From a virus, in the IMG/VR virus record IMGVR_UViG_3300037337_000195, positions 1 through 38,255 of that record: a stretch of 38,255 nt of DNA; one strand, given 5' to 3'. The notes beneath the pieces were generated by a model that did no database searches, was not told where the DNA came from, and was given only the letters and a program-made list of their open reading frames with translations. The translations under genes and the position numbers were made by a program. Of the stretch, positions 24,261 through 32,586 are shown in pieces (within the stretch, counting starts at the first letter, position 1; the number at the start of each line of letters is the position of its first letter).

Positions 24261-24744
24261 GCATCCGGCAAAAAGTTGAGAACGTGCCGATTATGGTGTC
24301 CTGCTTGATTTTTGCGTCAAAACTTATTTTATGAATTTCGTTGCCAATCCATTCTACCGACTCTGCGGTGGTGTATTTGTATGGCATTGGGACTGCATTC
24401 AATCCGCGTTGGTTCAGACGGAGTAGGCATTCAGCGGGTTCGCAGTCTATTAATATTGTTACGAACGGGTAGCGTTTTGCGAGTAGCAGCGTTTGAATTT
24501 CTTCAATGTTTTTTGAAGTGCCAGACGATTCTACGATAACCTGTACTTTGGTGCTGAGTACTATTTTTTCATACAACATACGCCAAGCGTGATTTTCACC
24601 TTTGAATGTACCATTGCTGTATTGATTTCTGAAAAAATCAATTTGTAGGATTTCAAACATCTCGGGGTAATTCGTACGAACGTTTTCGAGCAATGTTGTT
24701 TTTCCGGACGCTATATTGCCGCAAATGAAATATACTTGTTTCAT
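24247..24744 (-). CDS. P-loop kinase (zeta-toxin/AAA-type)
   Basis: The 165-residue protein has a Walker A GNIASGKTT (9-17), an IDFF strand end (about 35-38), a VIVESSGTS strand (69-77) and a lid-like region with LLRLNQRGL. This is the small kinase fold of polynucleotide kinases and zeta toxins. It lies between the terminase large subunit and the portal region, which is unusual. Possible substrates are nucleotides, nucleic-acid ends or sugars; none is shown. Confidence 0.8.
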   Translation of the reverse strand: MKQVYFICGNIASGKTTLLENVRTNYPEMFEILQIDFFRNQYSNGTFKGENHAWRMLYEKIVLSTKVQVIVESSGTSKNIEEIQTLLLAKRYPFVTILIDCEPAECLLRLNQRGLNAVPMPYKYTTAESVEWIGNEIHKISFDAKIKQDTIIGTFSTFCRMLKIK

Positions 24745-24755
24745 AATCGTGTGTT

Positions 24756-26393
24756 TTACATTACGCCCATCCCAAAGCCGCCCGTATTTTGCACTTCTGT
24801 AAGATATACCATCAGACCGTCTACAGCTTCTGTAATGTGGGTTTGTTCGATGGGGCTGACCTTGCCTTTATTTTTGTGTGTTTCTGATGATTTGTCTTTC
24901 TCCAGTTTCCGTTCCCCCTTGAAGTTATACTTAATCTTCACCGTGGTCCGGCGGGCGGCGGCGGCCCATTCTCGGCAATTTTCTAAATTATAACGAAAGA
25001 CAAAATCTTGGCGATTATCTTCCGACAAAATCGCAGCCCACTTGTCGAAACGGTAGTGGTGCGAGGTTTGGGGGTAACGTTCGTCGTAGACCATCCAACC
25101 GCGTTTCTGCAATTCTTCGATGAAAACCGCCCGGTAGGTTTCGGATTCGTCGCGGATGGCATCGGTGCCGATTGCGGTGTTGTCGTAAGTGTAATAGACT
25201 TCTTTCCTGCTCAACGGCTCGTAATAATCGGCGAAGGCTTTGGCGGCGTGTTTGACCTTTTTTGGAAGCTCTACCCAGAGGTTTTTTTGCAACCGAATTT
25301 CGTTGCCAATTAGCTGCCCAACCGCTATGCTGGTAATCGTATTGTTATAGTCAAGGCAAACTGCAAGCGGTTGTGTATGGTCAATATCTGCATCGGAGCG
25401 GCAATCTTGAAACAAGGCACCGGATTTCGTGAGGTGATCGGATGCGATAGCAACGTAGCCGTGCTTTTCGGAGTCCAAAAAACCGTAAAACCCGTCGGCG
25501 AGGGCTTTGGGCTTAATACTGAACAGACTGGATTTCAGTTTTTCGATGTGATCGTTTTTGATGTAGCTTTTTAATGCTTCGTAGCCGATTGCGTGCAAAT
25601 TTTGGACGGTGGTGGCTTCGAGCACAAACACGCAACGTTTTCGCCAGAAATTGAGTTTTGCGGCAATTTTGTCAACTTCACGGTTGATTTTTCTAATTTT
25701 TCGGTCATCGGCAGTGCTATCTAGTTTTTCGAGCAGTAGCTGGTGTTTGTAGGCGTACGTTACGATTAGATCAATCATTTCTGGGTTGTGCATATCATCC
25801 CAATTGTGCATCCATTGCCCTTCCGGTTCGTCTGCTCCGGGCGTATCGGAGGTAATCATTAACGAGCCGTGACAACTTAATTCGCCAAAATACTCGCCAT
25901 TCCCGCGAATACACCGAGATGCTTCGCCAAAGCGGATTTGCTTAACCAATTTGCCTTCGTCGACAGCGAGATAGTCGATGCTGTCACCGTTTGCGAGGGA
26001 ATTGTAATTGAAAGAATAGGTTTTTGTAGCGGAGCCATTTCTCCAAAAATACGTATTTTTTGGGTCCGTTACTGGGCGGATTGGTTGGGGAATGTTCAGG
26101 TCTTCTGGTGGGAATTTTTCAAACCAATAGTCCCGATTGCGAATGAGGCCACGGGCTCGCCATTTTTTCTCTAATTCGCCCAAAATAATATTACGAAGGT
26201 GCTTGTAAGAGTCCGTGCCGATTGCCCCAACGCTGCCCGGCATGGCGATTGCATTATCGGCCACAAAATCAGCGAGGAAACCGTACGATTTCCCCAACGC
26301 CCGCCCGCATTTGGCAATAGTGGTTTTGGCCTTGACAATGTTTGTCAACAACTGCGGAACGTTATGGTGCAGGTTATTCGGCGTTTGTGACAT
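24756..26393 (-). CDS. terL: Terminase large subunit
   Basis: The 545-residue protein has an ATPase domain with a variant Walker A (CGRALGKS, about 27-34) and Walker B IDYLAVDEG (about 138-146), and a nuclease domain whose first acidic strand is VCLDYNN (about 347-353), with later acidic residues at YYTYDNT. It cuts and pumps phage DNA into the head. It overlaps the small-subunit gene by 20 bases. Confidence 0.9.
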   Translation of the reverse strand: MSQTPNNLHHNVPQLLTNIVKAKTTIAKCGRALGKSYGFLADFVADNAIAMPGSVGAIGTDSYKHLRNIILGELEKKWRARGLIRNRDYWFEKFPPEDLNIPQPIRPVTDPKNTYFWRNGSATKTYSFNYNSLANGDSIDYLAVDEGKLVKQIRFGEASRCIRGNGEYFGELSCHGSLMITSDTPGADEPEGQWMHNWDDMHNPEMIDLIVTYAYKHQLLLEKLDSTADDRKIRKINREVDKIAAKLNFWRKRCVFVLEATTVQNLHAIGYEALKSYIKNDHIEKLKSSLFSIKPKALADGFYGFLDSEKHGYVAIASDHLTKSGALFQDCRSDADIDHTQPLAVCLDYNNTITSIAVGQLIGNEIRLQKNLWVELPKKVKHAAKAFADYYEPLSRKEVYYTYDNTAIGTDAIRDESETYRAVFIEELQKRGWMVYDERYPQTSHHYRFDKWAAILSEDNRQDFVFRYNLENCREWAAAARRTTVKIKYNFKGERKLEKDKSSETHKNKGKVSPIEQTHITEAVDGLMVYLTEVQNTGGFGMGVM

Positions 26394-27024
26394 CTTCGTA
26401 TTCGGCTTCTTCGAGGGTTTCTATCATTTCCTGCTTTATGCTTTGCGGCGTTTTGCCGCTAACGAGCGAGTTAAGTAGTCTTGCTTCGAGTTCGTCCAGT
26501 TGTTTGGGAGATTTCAAGACTTTTGAGTTGAGTTGTTCGGGGCTGAAATCATAGCGAATTGGAGAAAATGACATATCCGCTATTTTTGATTTGTCAAAAT
26601 CTGGCATGTTCTTCAGGGCGTCGAGTTTGGTTTTTGTCAGGGCGGCGACTGCACGGTGGTCAGCGTCTTGTCTGGCATTTTCGAGGTCATCTTCAATACT
26701 TTCGAGCAGAAGTTTGTAGTTGATTTCTTTTGAATTGAGCGGTTCTTCGGCTCCGTACAACTCACAGGCATCGTAGTAGATTAGGTAGGCGTGGGATAGA
26801 CTTACGCCGTATTCGTCAGCCACGCGTTTTGCTATTTCTCGGCGAATTTTCCAAGGTTCAAATTTGATTTGCCGCAGGGCGAGCGATTGATCGTGAGCGT
26901 ATTGGGCCCGGGTTATTTTTTGCCGCAATGCTTCGGACATCTCGACTTTTTTACCCTGCAATACTTTCAGGGCTATGTCGCGGAGTTCGGTTTTTTGCGT
27001 AACGAGGTATTTGTGTGTTTTCAT
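26374..27024 (-). CDS. terS: Terminase small subunit
   Basis: The 216-residue protein has a helix-turn-helix-like region (about 64-90: REIAKRVADEYGVSLSHAYL) followed by a helical oligomerisation part, and lies directly before terL. It should recognise the packaging site. A hairpin touches its start codon, which could control its synthesis or be a binding site. Confidence 0.75.
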   Translation of the reverse strand: MKTHKYLVTQKTELRDIALKVLQGKKVEMSEALRQKITRAQYAHDQSLALRQIKFEPWKIRREIAKRVADEYGVSLSHAYLIYYDACELYGAEEPLNSKEINYKLLLESIEDDLENARQDADHRAVAALTKTKLDALKNMPDFDKSKIADMSFSPIRYDFSPEQLNSKVLKSPKQLDELEARLLNSLVSGKTPQSIKQEMIETLEEAEYEDVTNAE

Positions 27025-27043
27025 GCTTAGGTTCGTCCTAAGC
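27025..27043. promoter_or_regulatory. Hairpin touching the terS start codon
   Basis: GCTTAGG and CCTAAGC form a perfect 7-bp stem with a 5-base loop, and the last G of the terS ATG lies within a few bases. In the mRNA it would press against the start. A second inverted pair, TACACATA/TATGTGTA, lies at 27086-27110 in the same 130-base gap. Both could belong to a packaging site. Confidence 0.6.
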
Positions 27044-27154
27044 TAAAGTATTGAAAGAAAAAAGGTATAAAAAGGACAAAGAACATACACATAACAAATG
27101 GGTATGTGTACTTTTAAACGCCCTACGAAAACATAGATTAAGCGTTGGCAGTAA

Positions 27155-27838
27155 TTAAACGGCATCGAGTTCGAGGTCTTTTAGTTTTGTTTCGATGGCA
27201 GAGAGTTCGGATTTGTGGGCGGCAGATTTTTCGGGGGAGTTGATGCGTTGAATGTAGGACGGGGAGAGGTAGGTCCGCAGGGTTCGGAGGCGTTTGAGCA
27301 GTTGCAGCTCGTTGGCGGTGTCTGCTATTTCTATTTTTACTACTGGTGGCGGTGGTGGCTTGATTTTGCGGTGCTGATCGTAGTATTTTGCGTATTGCCA
27401 CAACACGTCGATTTCTTTCCAACCGCGTTTTGATTCTTGCACGACAGCGGCACGGTCTAAATTGCTGAATTTGTCGGCATTGCGGACCATCATTTTTACT
27501 TGAGCGTGGAGCTCCCGCATTTTGCCGTACAGTTCTTTGCGTCGTAATACGGCGGCAAGGATTAAGGCTGGGGCATCGGGGCGGTCTGAGGGGTTTCTTG
27601 TTTTTTTGTTTCCGAATTGGAGGGGGGCGGGTGGAATGATGGTGCTCTCGACTGCGAGCTGGGTGTTTAGGTACTCACTTATAAGTGAATTTATTTTTGC
27701 TCGAGTAAATGAATTATCCGCCGACGCACATATTTTGATGTGGACGGCGGATATGTTGCATTCGGATAGCAGGTTTAGCCCGGTGGCGTGGGTGCCGTGG
27801 CTGGTAATTTGGGCCTGTATCTTCTGTTGCAATGTCAT
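27155..27838 (-). CDS. Hypothetical protein before the terminase
   Basis: The 227-residue protein starts MTLQQKIQAQITSHGTHATG. The first part has a small alpha/beta look, the middle is a charged helical stretch (LRRKELYGKMRELHAQVKMM) before a Pro-run (KPPPPPVVK, about 170-178) and the end is a coiled coil. No family is recognised. The ATG chosen is one base after the preceding stop; the frame is open further up. Confidence 0.6.
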   Translation of the reverse strand: MTLQQKIQAQITSHGTHATGLNLLSECNISAVHIKICASADNSFTRAKINSLISEYLNTQLAVESTIIPPAPLQFGNKKTRNPSDRPDAPALILAAVLRRKELYGKMRELHAQVKMMVRNADKFSNLDRAAVVQESKRGWKEIDVLWQYAKYYDQHRKIKPPPPPVVKIEIADTANELQLLKRLRTLRTYLSPSYIQRINSPEKSAAHKSELSAIETKLKDLELDAV

Positions 27839-27839
27839 T

Positions 27840-28916
27840 TTACAATGTTCCTGTGTAGAACATGGGGTACTTAACCCCATTCGTGAACGTGACTGTAATC
27901 ATCGATTCTGTTTCGGATTGCTTGATTTGTACATCCGCGATTTTGGCGGGGAATAGTAGCGTGCCGATTATAATGCGTTCGTTTGTGCCATTGCTGAATA
28001 CTACCACGCCTGGGGTATTTAGCATTTTTTTGATTGCTCCGTAGGCAGATTTTGAAAAGGGTAAATTGAACACAAGTTGAGATTTTGGAGATAATTGCCC
28101 AAGAGTGCCCTCGGAACTTAGGTCAAACATGCGGCCATCTGGCAAGGTCTGAATGCGGGTGAATAGTTTGCCAGGTTTGTAGGCAAATGTACCAATGGCG
28201 GTAGCAAAATCAGCATTTTCTATGGAACCATGAAACGGTGCGGCTTCCGGCATTAGCAGCAAATCTACGGAAGAAATGAAATTGACGTACTGCCCAATCC
28301 CAATATTTTCTACATCTTTGATGCAATTGACTACATCTTGTAGCGGAACACTGCACACTTTTTTTTTAGTATAGTATGGATTCCGGAAGACCACTCCAGG
28401 AGCAGCATACAGATTTGTAATATTTGGCAGTATAGCGGGGAAATCTGGGATGGTGGGGCGGGCAGCGAGGATACCTGTTGGACTTGACAAAATTACGTTT
28501 GTTCCTTGAACCGTTGCAACGGTATCAATTACCAACCCATTCTCAATTATTGCTGTGAGCTGAAAAATGTGGGAACCAGAAGCAAACTGACTTGTTGAGA
28601 AATTAATATCAGTACTATAAGAGTTCAATACAAACTTTCCTGAAAAGTCTACATTGTTTTGCGAACTGGTATGTGAAATATCTGCTTTTGACTCAAAAGC
28701 ACAAAGATTTGTTAGGCGTATCCGATACTGGGTAGATCGGGTTAAAATTAAATCGTGGTATACCGATAATGGGGCAGTAGAGTAATTCCCGAAAAGAATT
28801 CCTTCAACTACCTTCCTTCCATCAGATATTGCAAAAACTTCATATCTAATATCCACCACTTCCTCCGTATTATTAGCGGTATGCTTCAGGTTCATTACAA
28901 TCGATTGGTCTGACAT
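27840..28916 (-). CDS. Mosaic protein: fibre-type N-terminus, tail-tube-type C-terminus
   Basis: The C-terminal 150 residues of this 358-residue protein align well with the 181-residue tail-tube-like protein encoded two genes upstream (shared GQY, ATA-GTF, GT-GQL, LVF-LP, YGA-KK-MNTP, NG-ERI). The N-terminal 75 residues resemble the start of the 611-residue fibre protein (EVF, K-VE, Y-R-TN at the same spacing). So it joins two domains found elsewhere in this genome. Likely a decorated or special tail tube subunit. Confidence 0.65.
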   Translation of the reverse strand: MSDQSIVMNLKHTANNTEEVVDIRYEVFAISDGRKVVEGILFGNYSTAPLSVYHDLILTRSTQYRIRLTNLCAFESKADISHTSSQNNVDFSGKFVLNSYSTDINFSTSQFASGSHIFQLTAIIENGLVIDTVATVQGTNVILSSPTGILAARPTIPDFPAILPNITNLYAAPGVVFRNPYYTKKKVCSVPLQDVVNCIKDVENIGIGQYVNFISSVDLLLMPEAAPFHGSIENADFATAIGTFAYKPGKLFTRIQTLPDGRMFDLSSEGTLGQLSPKSQLVFNLPFSKSAYGAIKKMLNTPGVVVFSNGTNERIIIGTLLFPAKIADVQIKQSETESMITVTFTNGVKYPMFYTGTL

Positions 28917-28922
28917 TAGATA

Positions 28923-29135
28923 TTACTTTTTAGCGTTAATTTTCTTTACGGCGGCTTTTGCTAAATCTGGTGGTTGAATGGTTTTCAATTCGAGTACATC
29001 TATTTTTTCAAGATGATCAACGATTGCACTGAGTGGTGTTACGGATAGGTCACGCATGCCCACTCGAGAAATGTGAATTACGTTTGAGCGACCTTCTTTT
29101 AGTTTGTATTTTTCTGCTATTGATGGGTGTAACAT
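28923..29135 (-). CDS. Small hypothetical protein
   Basis: The 70-residue basic protein lies between the two tail-tube-like genes, after a strong palindrome. Mixed alpha/beta with a Lys-rich end (KAAVKKINAKK). Unknown family; in this position tail-assembly chaperones occur, but there is no sign of a frameshift pair. Confidence 0.55.
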   Translation of the reverse strand: MLHPSIAEKYKLKEGRSNVIHISRVGMRDLSVTPLSAIVDHLEKIDVLELKTIQPPDLAKAAVKKINAKK

Positions 29136-29158
29136 AGTTGGGTTAGTTTATAGCGTTT

Positions 29159-29188
29159 ATTCCCCCCTTCATTAATGAAGGGGGGAAT
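29159..29188. terminator. Perfect 30-bp palindrome after the tail-tube-like gene
   Basis: ATTCCCCCCTTCATT is followed directly by its complement. The stem is G/C-rich but no T-run follows in the minus direction, so partial termination or an mRNA-protecting hairpin is more likely than a full stop. It would set the ratio between tail-tube protein and downstream genes. Confidence 0.7.
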
Positions 29189-29210
29189 TTGGCAACATGA
29201 GCGGTGTTAA

Positions 29211-29756
29211 TTAAGTAACAGGAGCGTACTCGATAGTTGCTTCTGTGAAATAAGGCATTTTTGGACCTGCGGTTAGGGTTAACTCGATGTAAGCTTCGCC
29301 TTTATCGAGTCGGCTTTGCACGGTGGATACGTATGCGGGGTGATTGATTGACCCGACGGCGATACGCTCTTCGTTCCCGTTTGTGATTACGCTGACAACT
29401 GGCGTATTCATTAGCTTTTTTAATGCTCCGTATGATCCTTTATTTAAAGGCAGACGGAATACAAGCGTAGAGTTTGCCGTAAGCTGCCCAACCGTTCCGG
29501 CAGATGCAATTGTCAAGTTTGCCGACTCAGGCAACATTTGGAACTTTGTGAAGTACTTGCCAGTAGCGAGCGTAAACGCACCCGTTGCAGTGGCGTAAGC
29601 CTCGTTCGTGGTTGTTTCTGTTATTGCAGCTACGGCGGGCTCTGATGTTAAATTATTTGTAGAGATTAAGGACAAATATTGTCCAACTCCTGCCACGGAT
29701 CCGTCTCCCTGCGAGCAGAGCAATAAGTCTTCGATTTTTGGGTTTACACAAGGCAT
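29211..29756 (-). CDS. Major tail tube-like protein
   Basis: This compact 181-residue beta-rich protein lies soon after the major capsid gene, with a strong hairpin after it, as expected for an abundant structural protein. The 358-residue protein nearby repeats its fold. It is called a tube protein by size, composition and place; a capsid decoration protein is the main alternative. Confidence 0.55.
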   Translation of the reverse strand: MPCVNPKIEDLLLCSQGDGSVAGVGQYLSLISTNNLTSEPAVAAITETTTNEAYATATGAFTLATGKYFTKFQMLPESANLTIASAGTVGQLTANSTLVFRLPLNKGSYGALKKLMNTPVVSVITNGNEERIAVGSINHPAYVSTVQSRLDKGEAYIELTLTAGPKMPYFTEATIEYAPVT

Positions 29757-29824
29757 AATGATTTGTTTTGAACCTTGTCTACAACTATCCGTGAGGGCAA
29801 TTGATGATTTGGTTGATGGATTTT

Positions 29825-30133
29825 TTATTTTTGAAAGATGGTCCCGAGGTCAAGCAATTTTTTCAACTGCTCTTCGGTGTGGTCTTCTATTTTTACAATT
29901 TTTTCTCCGTATCGAAGGGCGGGCATTAACGCCACGTACTCTTTTTTTCCGATTTTAATAATGCTTTTGCCGCCGCCGCTATCTTTTGCACTTTCAGAAA
30001 GTGTAAGCTTTTCGGAAAGCTCAGTGATTGTTTGTGCCTGAATTTCATTTTCTCCCGTTAGGGTTGCAATAATTTCGGCGTCCGTTTGGGCAAGACCGAT
30101 AACGGGTTTTGCAAGTATTTCTTTTGTTGACAT
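29825..30133 (-). CDS. Small protein after the major capsid gene
   Basis: The 102-residue protein has a short helix-rich start, a coiled coil (about 25-50), a Gly-rich hinge and a C-terminal part ending LLDLGTIFQK. It may be a head-closure or decoration protein by position. No family is recognised. Confidence 0.55.
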   Translation of the reverse strand: MSTKEILAKPVIGLAQTDAEIIATLTGENEIQAQTITELSEKLTLSESAKDSGGGKSIIKIGKKEYVALMPALRYGEKIVKIEDHTEEQLKKLLDLGTIFQK

Positions 30134-30155
30134 GATTTGTTGGGTTTGAGCTTTT

Positions 30156-30193
30156 ACCCTTCGCTTGCATTAGTTTTAACACCAACGAAGGGT
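30156..30193. other. Hairpin after the major capsid gene
   Basis: ACCCTTCG and CGAAGGGT pair across 22 bases in the short gap downstream of the capsid gene. GGGTTTGAGC is repeated on both sides (30142 and 30190). There is no T-run; it may stabilise the capsid mRNA. Confidence 0.55.
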
Positions 30194-30207
30194 TTGAGCC
30201 AAATTGA

Positions 30208-31206
30208 TTAAGCTTTTACGTTGAGCTCGTTACAGAATACGAGTTCGTTCACGAAGAATCCGTAACCGAGTTCGTATTCGGTGAAACCCTTGACAATACG
30301 GGGGTCTGTCTGCCAAACCATGACCGTTTTGCCGACATCTGCGAAGCGGGTACGCTTAACTGAGTTACCTATAACGGTTGTCCAGATACGCTCGTTGTCT
30401 CCCATCGACGGCAACCCAGCGAGCATAATACCCGATGCACGACCCGACAGGCGTACTTCGCTCAATTTTTCTTCTGTTAAGCGTGGGTAGTTAACGTTGT
30501 ATAACTGCTCCATGCCCTCTGTGTAGCGATCAAACAGCGTTTCGTTTAGACGAACTGTTTCTAAACGACGACGGTTTAGGCGGCCGATGGCAGTTTCAAT
30601 CCAATCATTTACTTGGCCGACGAAAAGTTTTGGGTCAGTTTCCCACGCACCCGTTGCGGTTGGAGTAATGGTTGTGGCGGTGATGCCGTCTTCGATAATT
30701 TTTTTGAACCCGTTTACGGAATTTTTTGCCAAACCAGCGGTGCCGGGTGTTGGTGTTAAGTAGATTCCGTTATGGATCATTAGCAACTCACGATCGTCTT
30801 CCATTTGTGGCAGAACGTACTCAGAAACGAACCAACCGACGAACGGGTGAGAAGCGTAATCTAAGCTGCTGCTTTTGAGAAAACCCAAGTACTTTGAGTT
30901 GTATAACTCGCGTAGGTTTTTGATTTCAAAATCCGCCTTGATTTCACGCAAAATTATTTCGTTTGGCTTGAATGTTACGGTGCCTTTTGGGGTGAACGCT
31001 TCTTGGTAAGCTTGCGTAAGCTCCGACATTGTAACGTAGACGGATTTGGCGATTTGGTTTTCAGATGCCGATATATCTGTAATGTAATTTTCAGACACTA
31101 CTGGTTGCTTGATTTGCTTGCGGATGTCTTTCATCCCTTGTCCAGTATTTTCGTAGTTACTACCCCACTGGGTCACTACTGCGGACGAATTTATTGTTGT
31201 TGGCAT
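30208..31206 (-). CDS. Major capsid protein
   Basis: The 332-residue protein directly follows the protease-scaffold gene, the normal order for HK97-fold capsids. It has a long helix-strand region (YNSKYLGFLKSSSLDYASHP), and TPTPGTAG and FGVN-type loops are seen. The call rests on place, size and general composition; the fold cannot be proved by eye. Confidence 0.75.
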   Translation of the reverse strand: MPTTINSSAVVTQWGSNYENTGQGMKDIRKQIKQPVVSENYITDISASENQIAKSVYVTMSELTQAYQEAFTPKGTVTFKPNEIILREIKADFEIKNLRELYNSKYLGFLKSSSLDYASHPFVGWFVSEYVLPQMEDDRELLMIHNGIYLTPTPGTAGLAKNSVNGFKKIIEDGITATTITPTATGAWETDPKLFVGQVNDWIETAIGRLNRRRLETVRLNETLFDRYTEGMEQLYNVNYPRLTEEKLSEVRLSGRASGIMLAGLPSMGDNERIWTTVIGNSVKRTRFADVGKTVMVWQTDPRIVKGFTEYELGYGFFVNELVFCNELNVKA

Positions 31207-31245
31207 GGCTATTGAATGGATTTACTTTTGGTGTGAAATTTGGTT

Positions 31246-32475
31246 TTAGTCTTCGTATGCTTCAAGATCTGCTTTCGTTTGTGCCGATAGCCAATCAAGC
31301 GGAGCGGGTTTGCCTGTGGCAAGTGGGTCAGGTGTTTCGGGTGTTGGGTCTGAGGGTAATACAGGCGGTACGTCTTGTTTGCGTATTTGAGCGTTCAAAG
31401 CAACTTTTTCAGCTTCTGCATCTGCTTTTACTTGCTTTAGTTCGGCTTCGAGCGAGATTACTCTTTGCCCTGCGGCAGCGGTGGCAGTTTTTTCGGTGGC
31501 GAGCGATGCTTGCAACCCTTCATTTTCAATTGTAAGAGCGGTAGCGGCTGCGTTGACTTCGTCTTCTGTTGCTTCGCCGTTAAGTTTTGCACCCATTGCT
31601 GAGAAGAATTTTCCTAATTTGGATTCCATTTCGTTGTGATTTATTTTGATTATTTGGTTTAGCGTGGTGTAGCCGTCGCAGAGGTTTTCGGCGATGGCTT
31701 TTTCGGTTAGAAATATATCTCCTTGTAATGTTTCGGCTGAAACAACTCGCCGAGATTTGATGAAATCCATAAAATTGGCATCAACTTCTTTCAGGATTCC
31801 GTTCTCCATTGGTTTAAAATTTCCTTTTTCGGCTTCTCTGTGGGCGTTGTCTTTTTTGGGAGAAGTAGCGGAATAAACGTCTTTATTTACGATGCCTTCT
31901 TTTTCGTAGTAGCCAGCCATTGACTGAAAGGTGCTCTTTGTTCCGAACGAACCGAAAATGCAGTTTTTGGAGGTGGCTTTGATAGAGTCAGACGCAAGGG
32001 CAATCCAAGCGGCGGCGGACGTGCAGTGTCCAAAAACAATTGTTTCGATTGGTTTTGTACATGCCATCTTTGCGTCGGCGAGTTCTTGAATTCCGAAAAC
32101 GGAACCGCCAGGGGAGTTCATATATTCTACAATTTGCTCTACACTTTCATCTGCTTCGGCTTGTTGATACCATGCCGCAATTGTATTTGTGCCAGCGATT
32201 CGATAAGAGTCCGCCCGCATCAGCACGCCTTCGATTGGAATAATCAGCGTAGAGCCATGCATGACGGGGTACTGATAATAATGATCGTTGTAGGCTTGGT
32301 AGGGTCTACCTTCTTCGAAAAGGAGCTCACGCATTACTTCGTCATCATAGACAGCAACAGTACGGTCTATCTTTTCTGCCGAGGCGAGCATGTGCTCAAT
32401 CATAGCACCTGTGCCGGGGGCTATCATCATCGGGCCACTGAGAGCCTGTAAGAGTTGTAACTGTTGTGTATTCAT
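31246..32475 (-). CDS. Head maturation protease fused to scaffold
   Basis: The 409-residue protein has an S49/ClpP-like protease domain with YMNSPGGSVFG (about 115-125), the catalytic Ser region HCTSAAAWIALASDS and the Lys/Gly region FGSFGT. After residue 280 it turns into a coiled-coil scaffold and a Pro-rich end. An internal ATG at MESKLGKFF could start a scaffold-only product. The ATG at 32475 (MNTQQLQLLQ) is preferred to one further up, which lies in the terminator region. Confidence 0.85.
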   Translation of the reverse strand: MNTQQLQLLQALSGPMMIAPGTGAMIEHMLASAEKIDRTVAVYDDEVMRELLFEEGRPYQAYNDHYYQYPVMHGSTLIIPIEGVLMRADSYRIAGTNTIAAWYQQAEADESVEQIVEYMNSPGGSVFGIQELADAKMACTKPIETIVFGHCTSAAAWIALASDSIKATSKNCIFGSFGTKSTFQSMAGYYEKEGIVNKDVYSATSPKKDNAHREAEKGNFKPMENGILKEVDANFMDFIKSRRVVSAETLQGDIFLTEKAIAENLCDGYTTLNQIIKINHNEMESKLGKFFSAMGAKLNGEATEDEVNAAATALTIENEGLQASLATEKTATAAAGQRVISLEAELKQVKADAEAEKVALNAQIRKQDVPPVLPSDPTPETPDPLATGKPAPLDWLSAQTKADLEAYED

Positions 32476-32514
32476 GCTACGAAGATTGTAGCTTTTTGGA
32501 GGGAGGAAAAGGAC

Positions 32515-32552
32515 AAAAAATGAAACATCCCGTCTGCAAGGCAAACGGGATG
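32515..32552 (-). terminator. Terminator-like hairpin between fibre and head genes
   Basis: CATCCCGT and ACGGGATG form an 8-bp stem, extended by TGC/GCA inside, and on the minus strand a T-rich run (TTTCATTTTTT) follows. It could separate the fibre genes from the head genes or reduce read-through. Confidence 0.65.
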
Positions 32553-32586
32553 AGTGGGGAATTAATGAGAAAGCGGAATAAGTATT

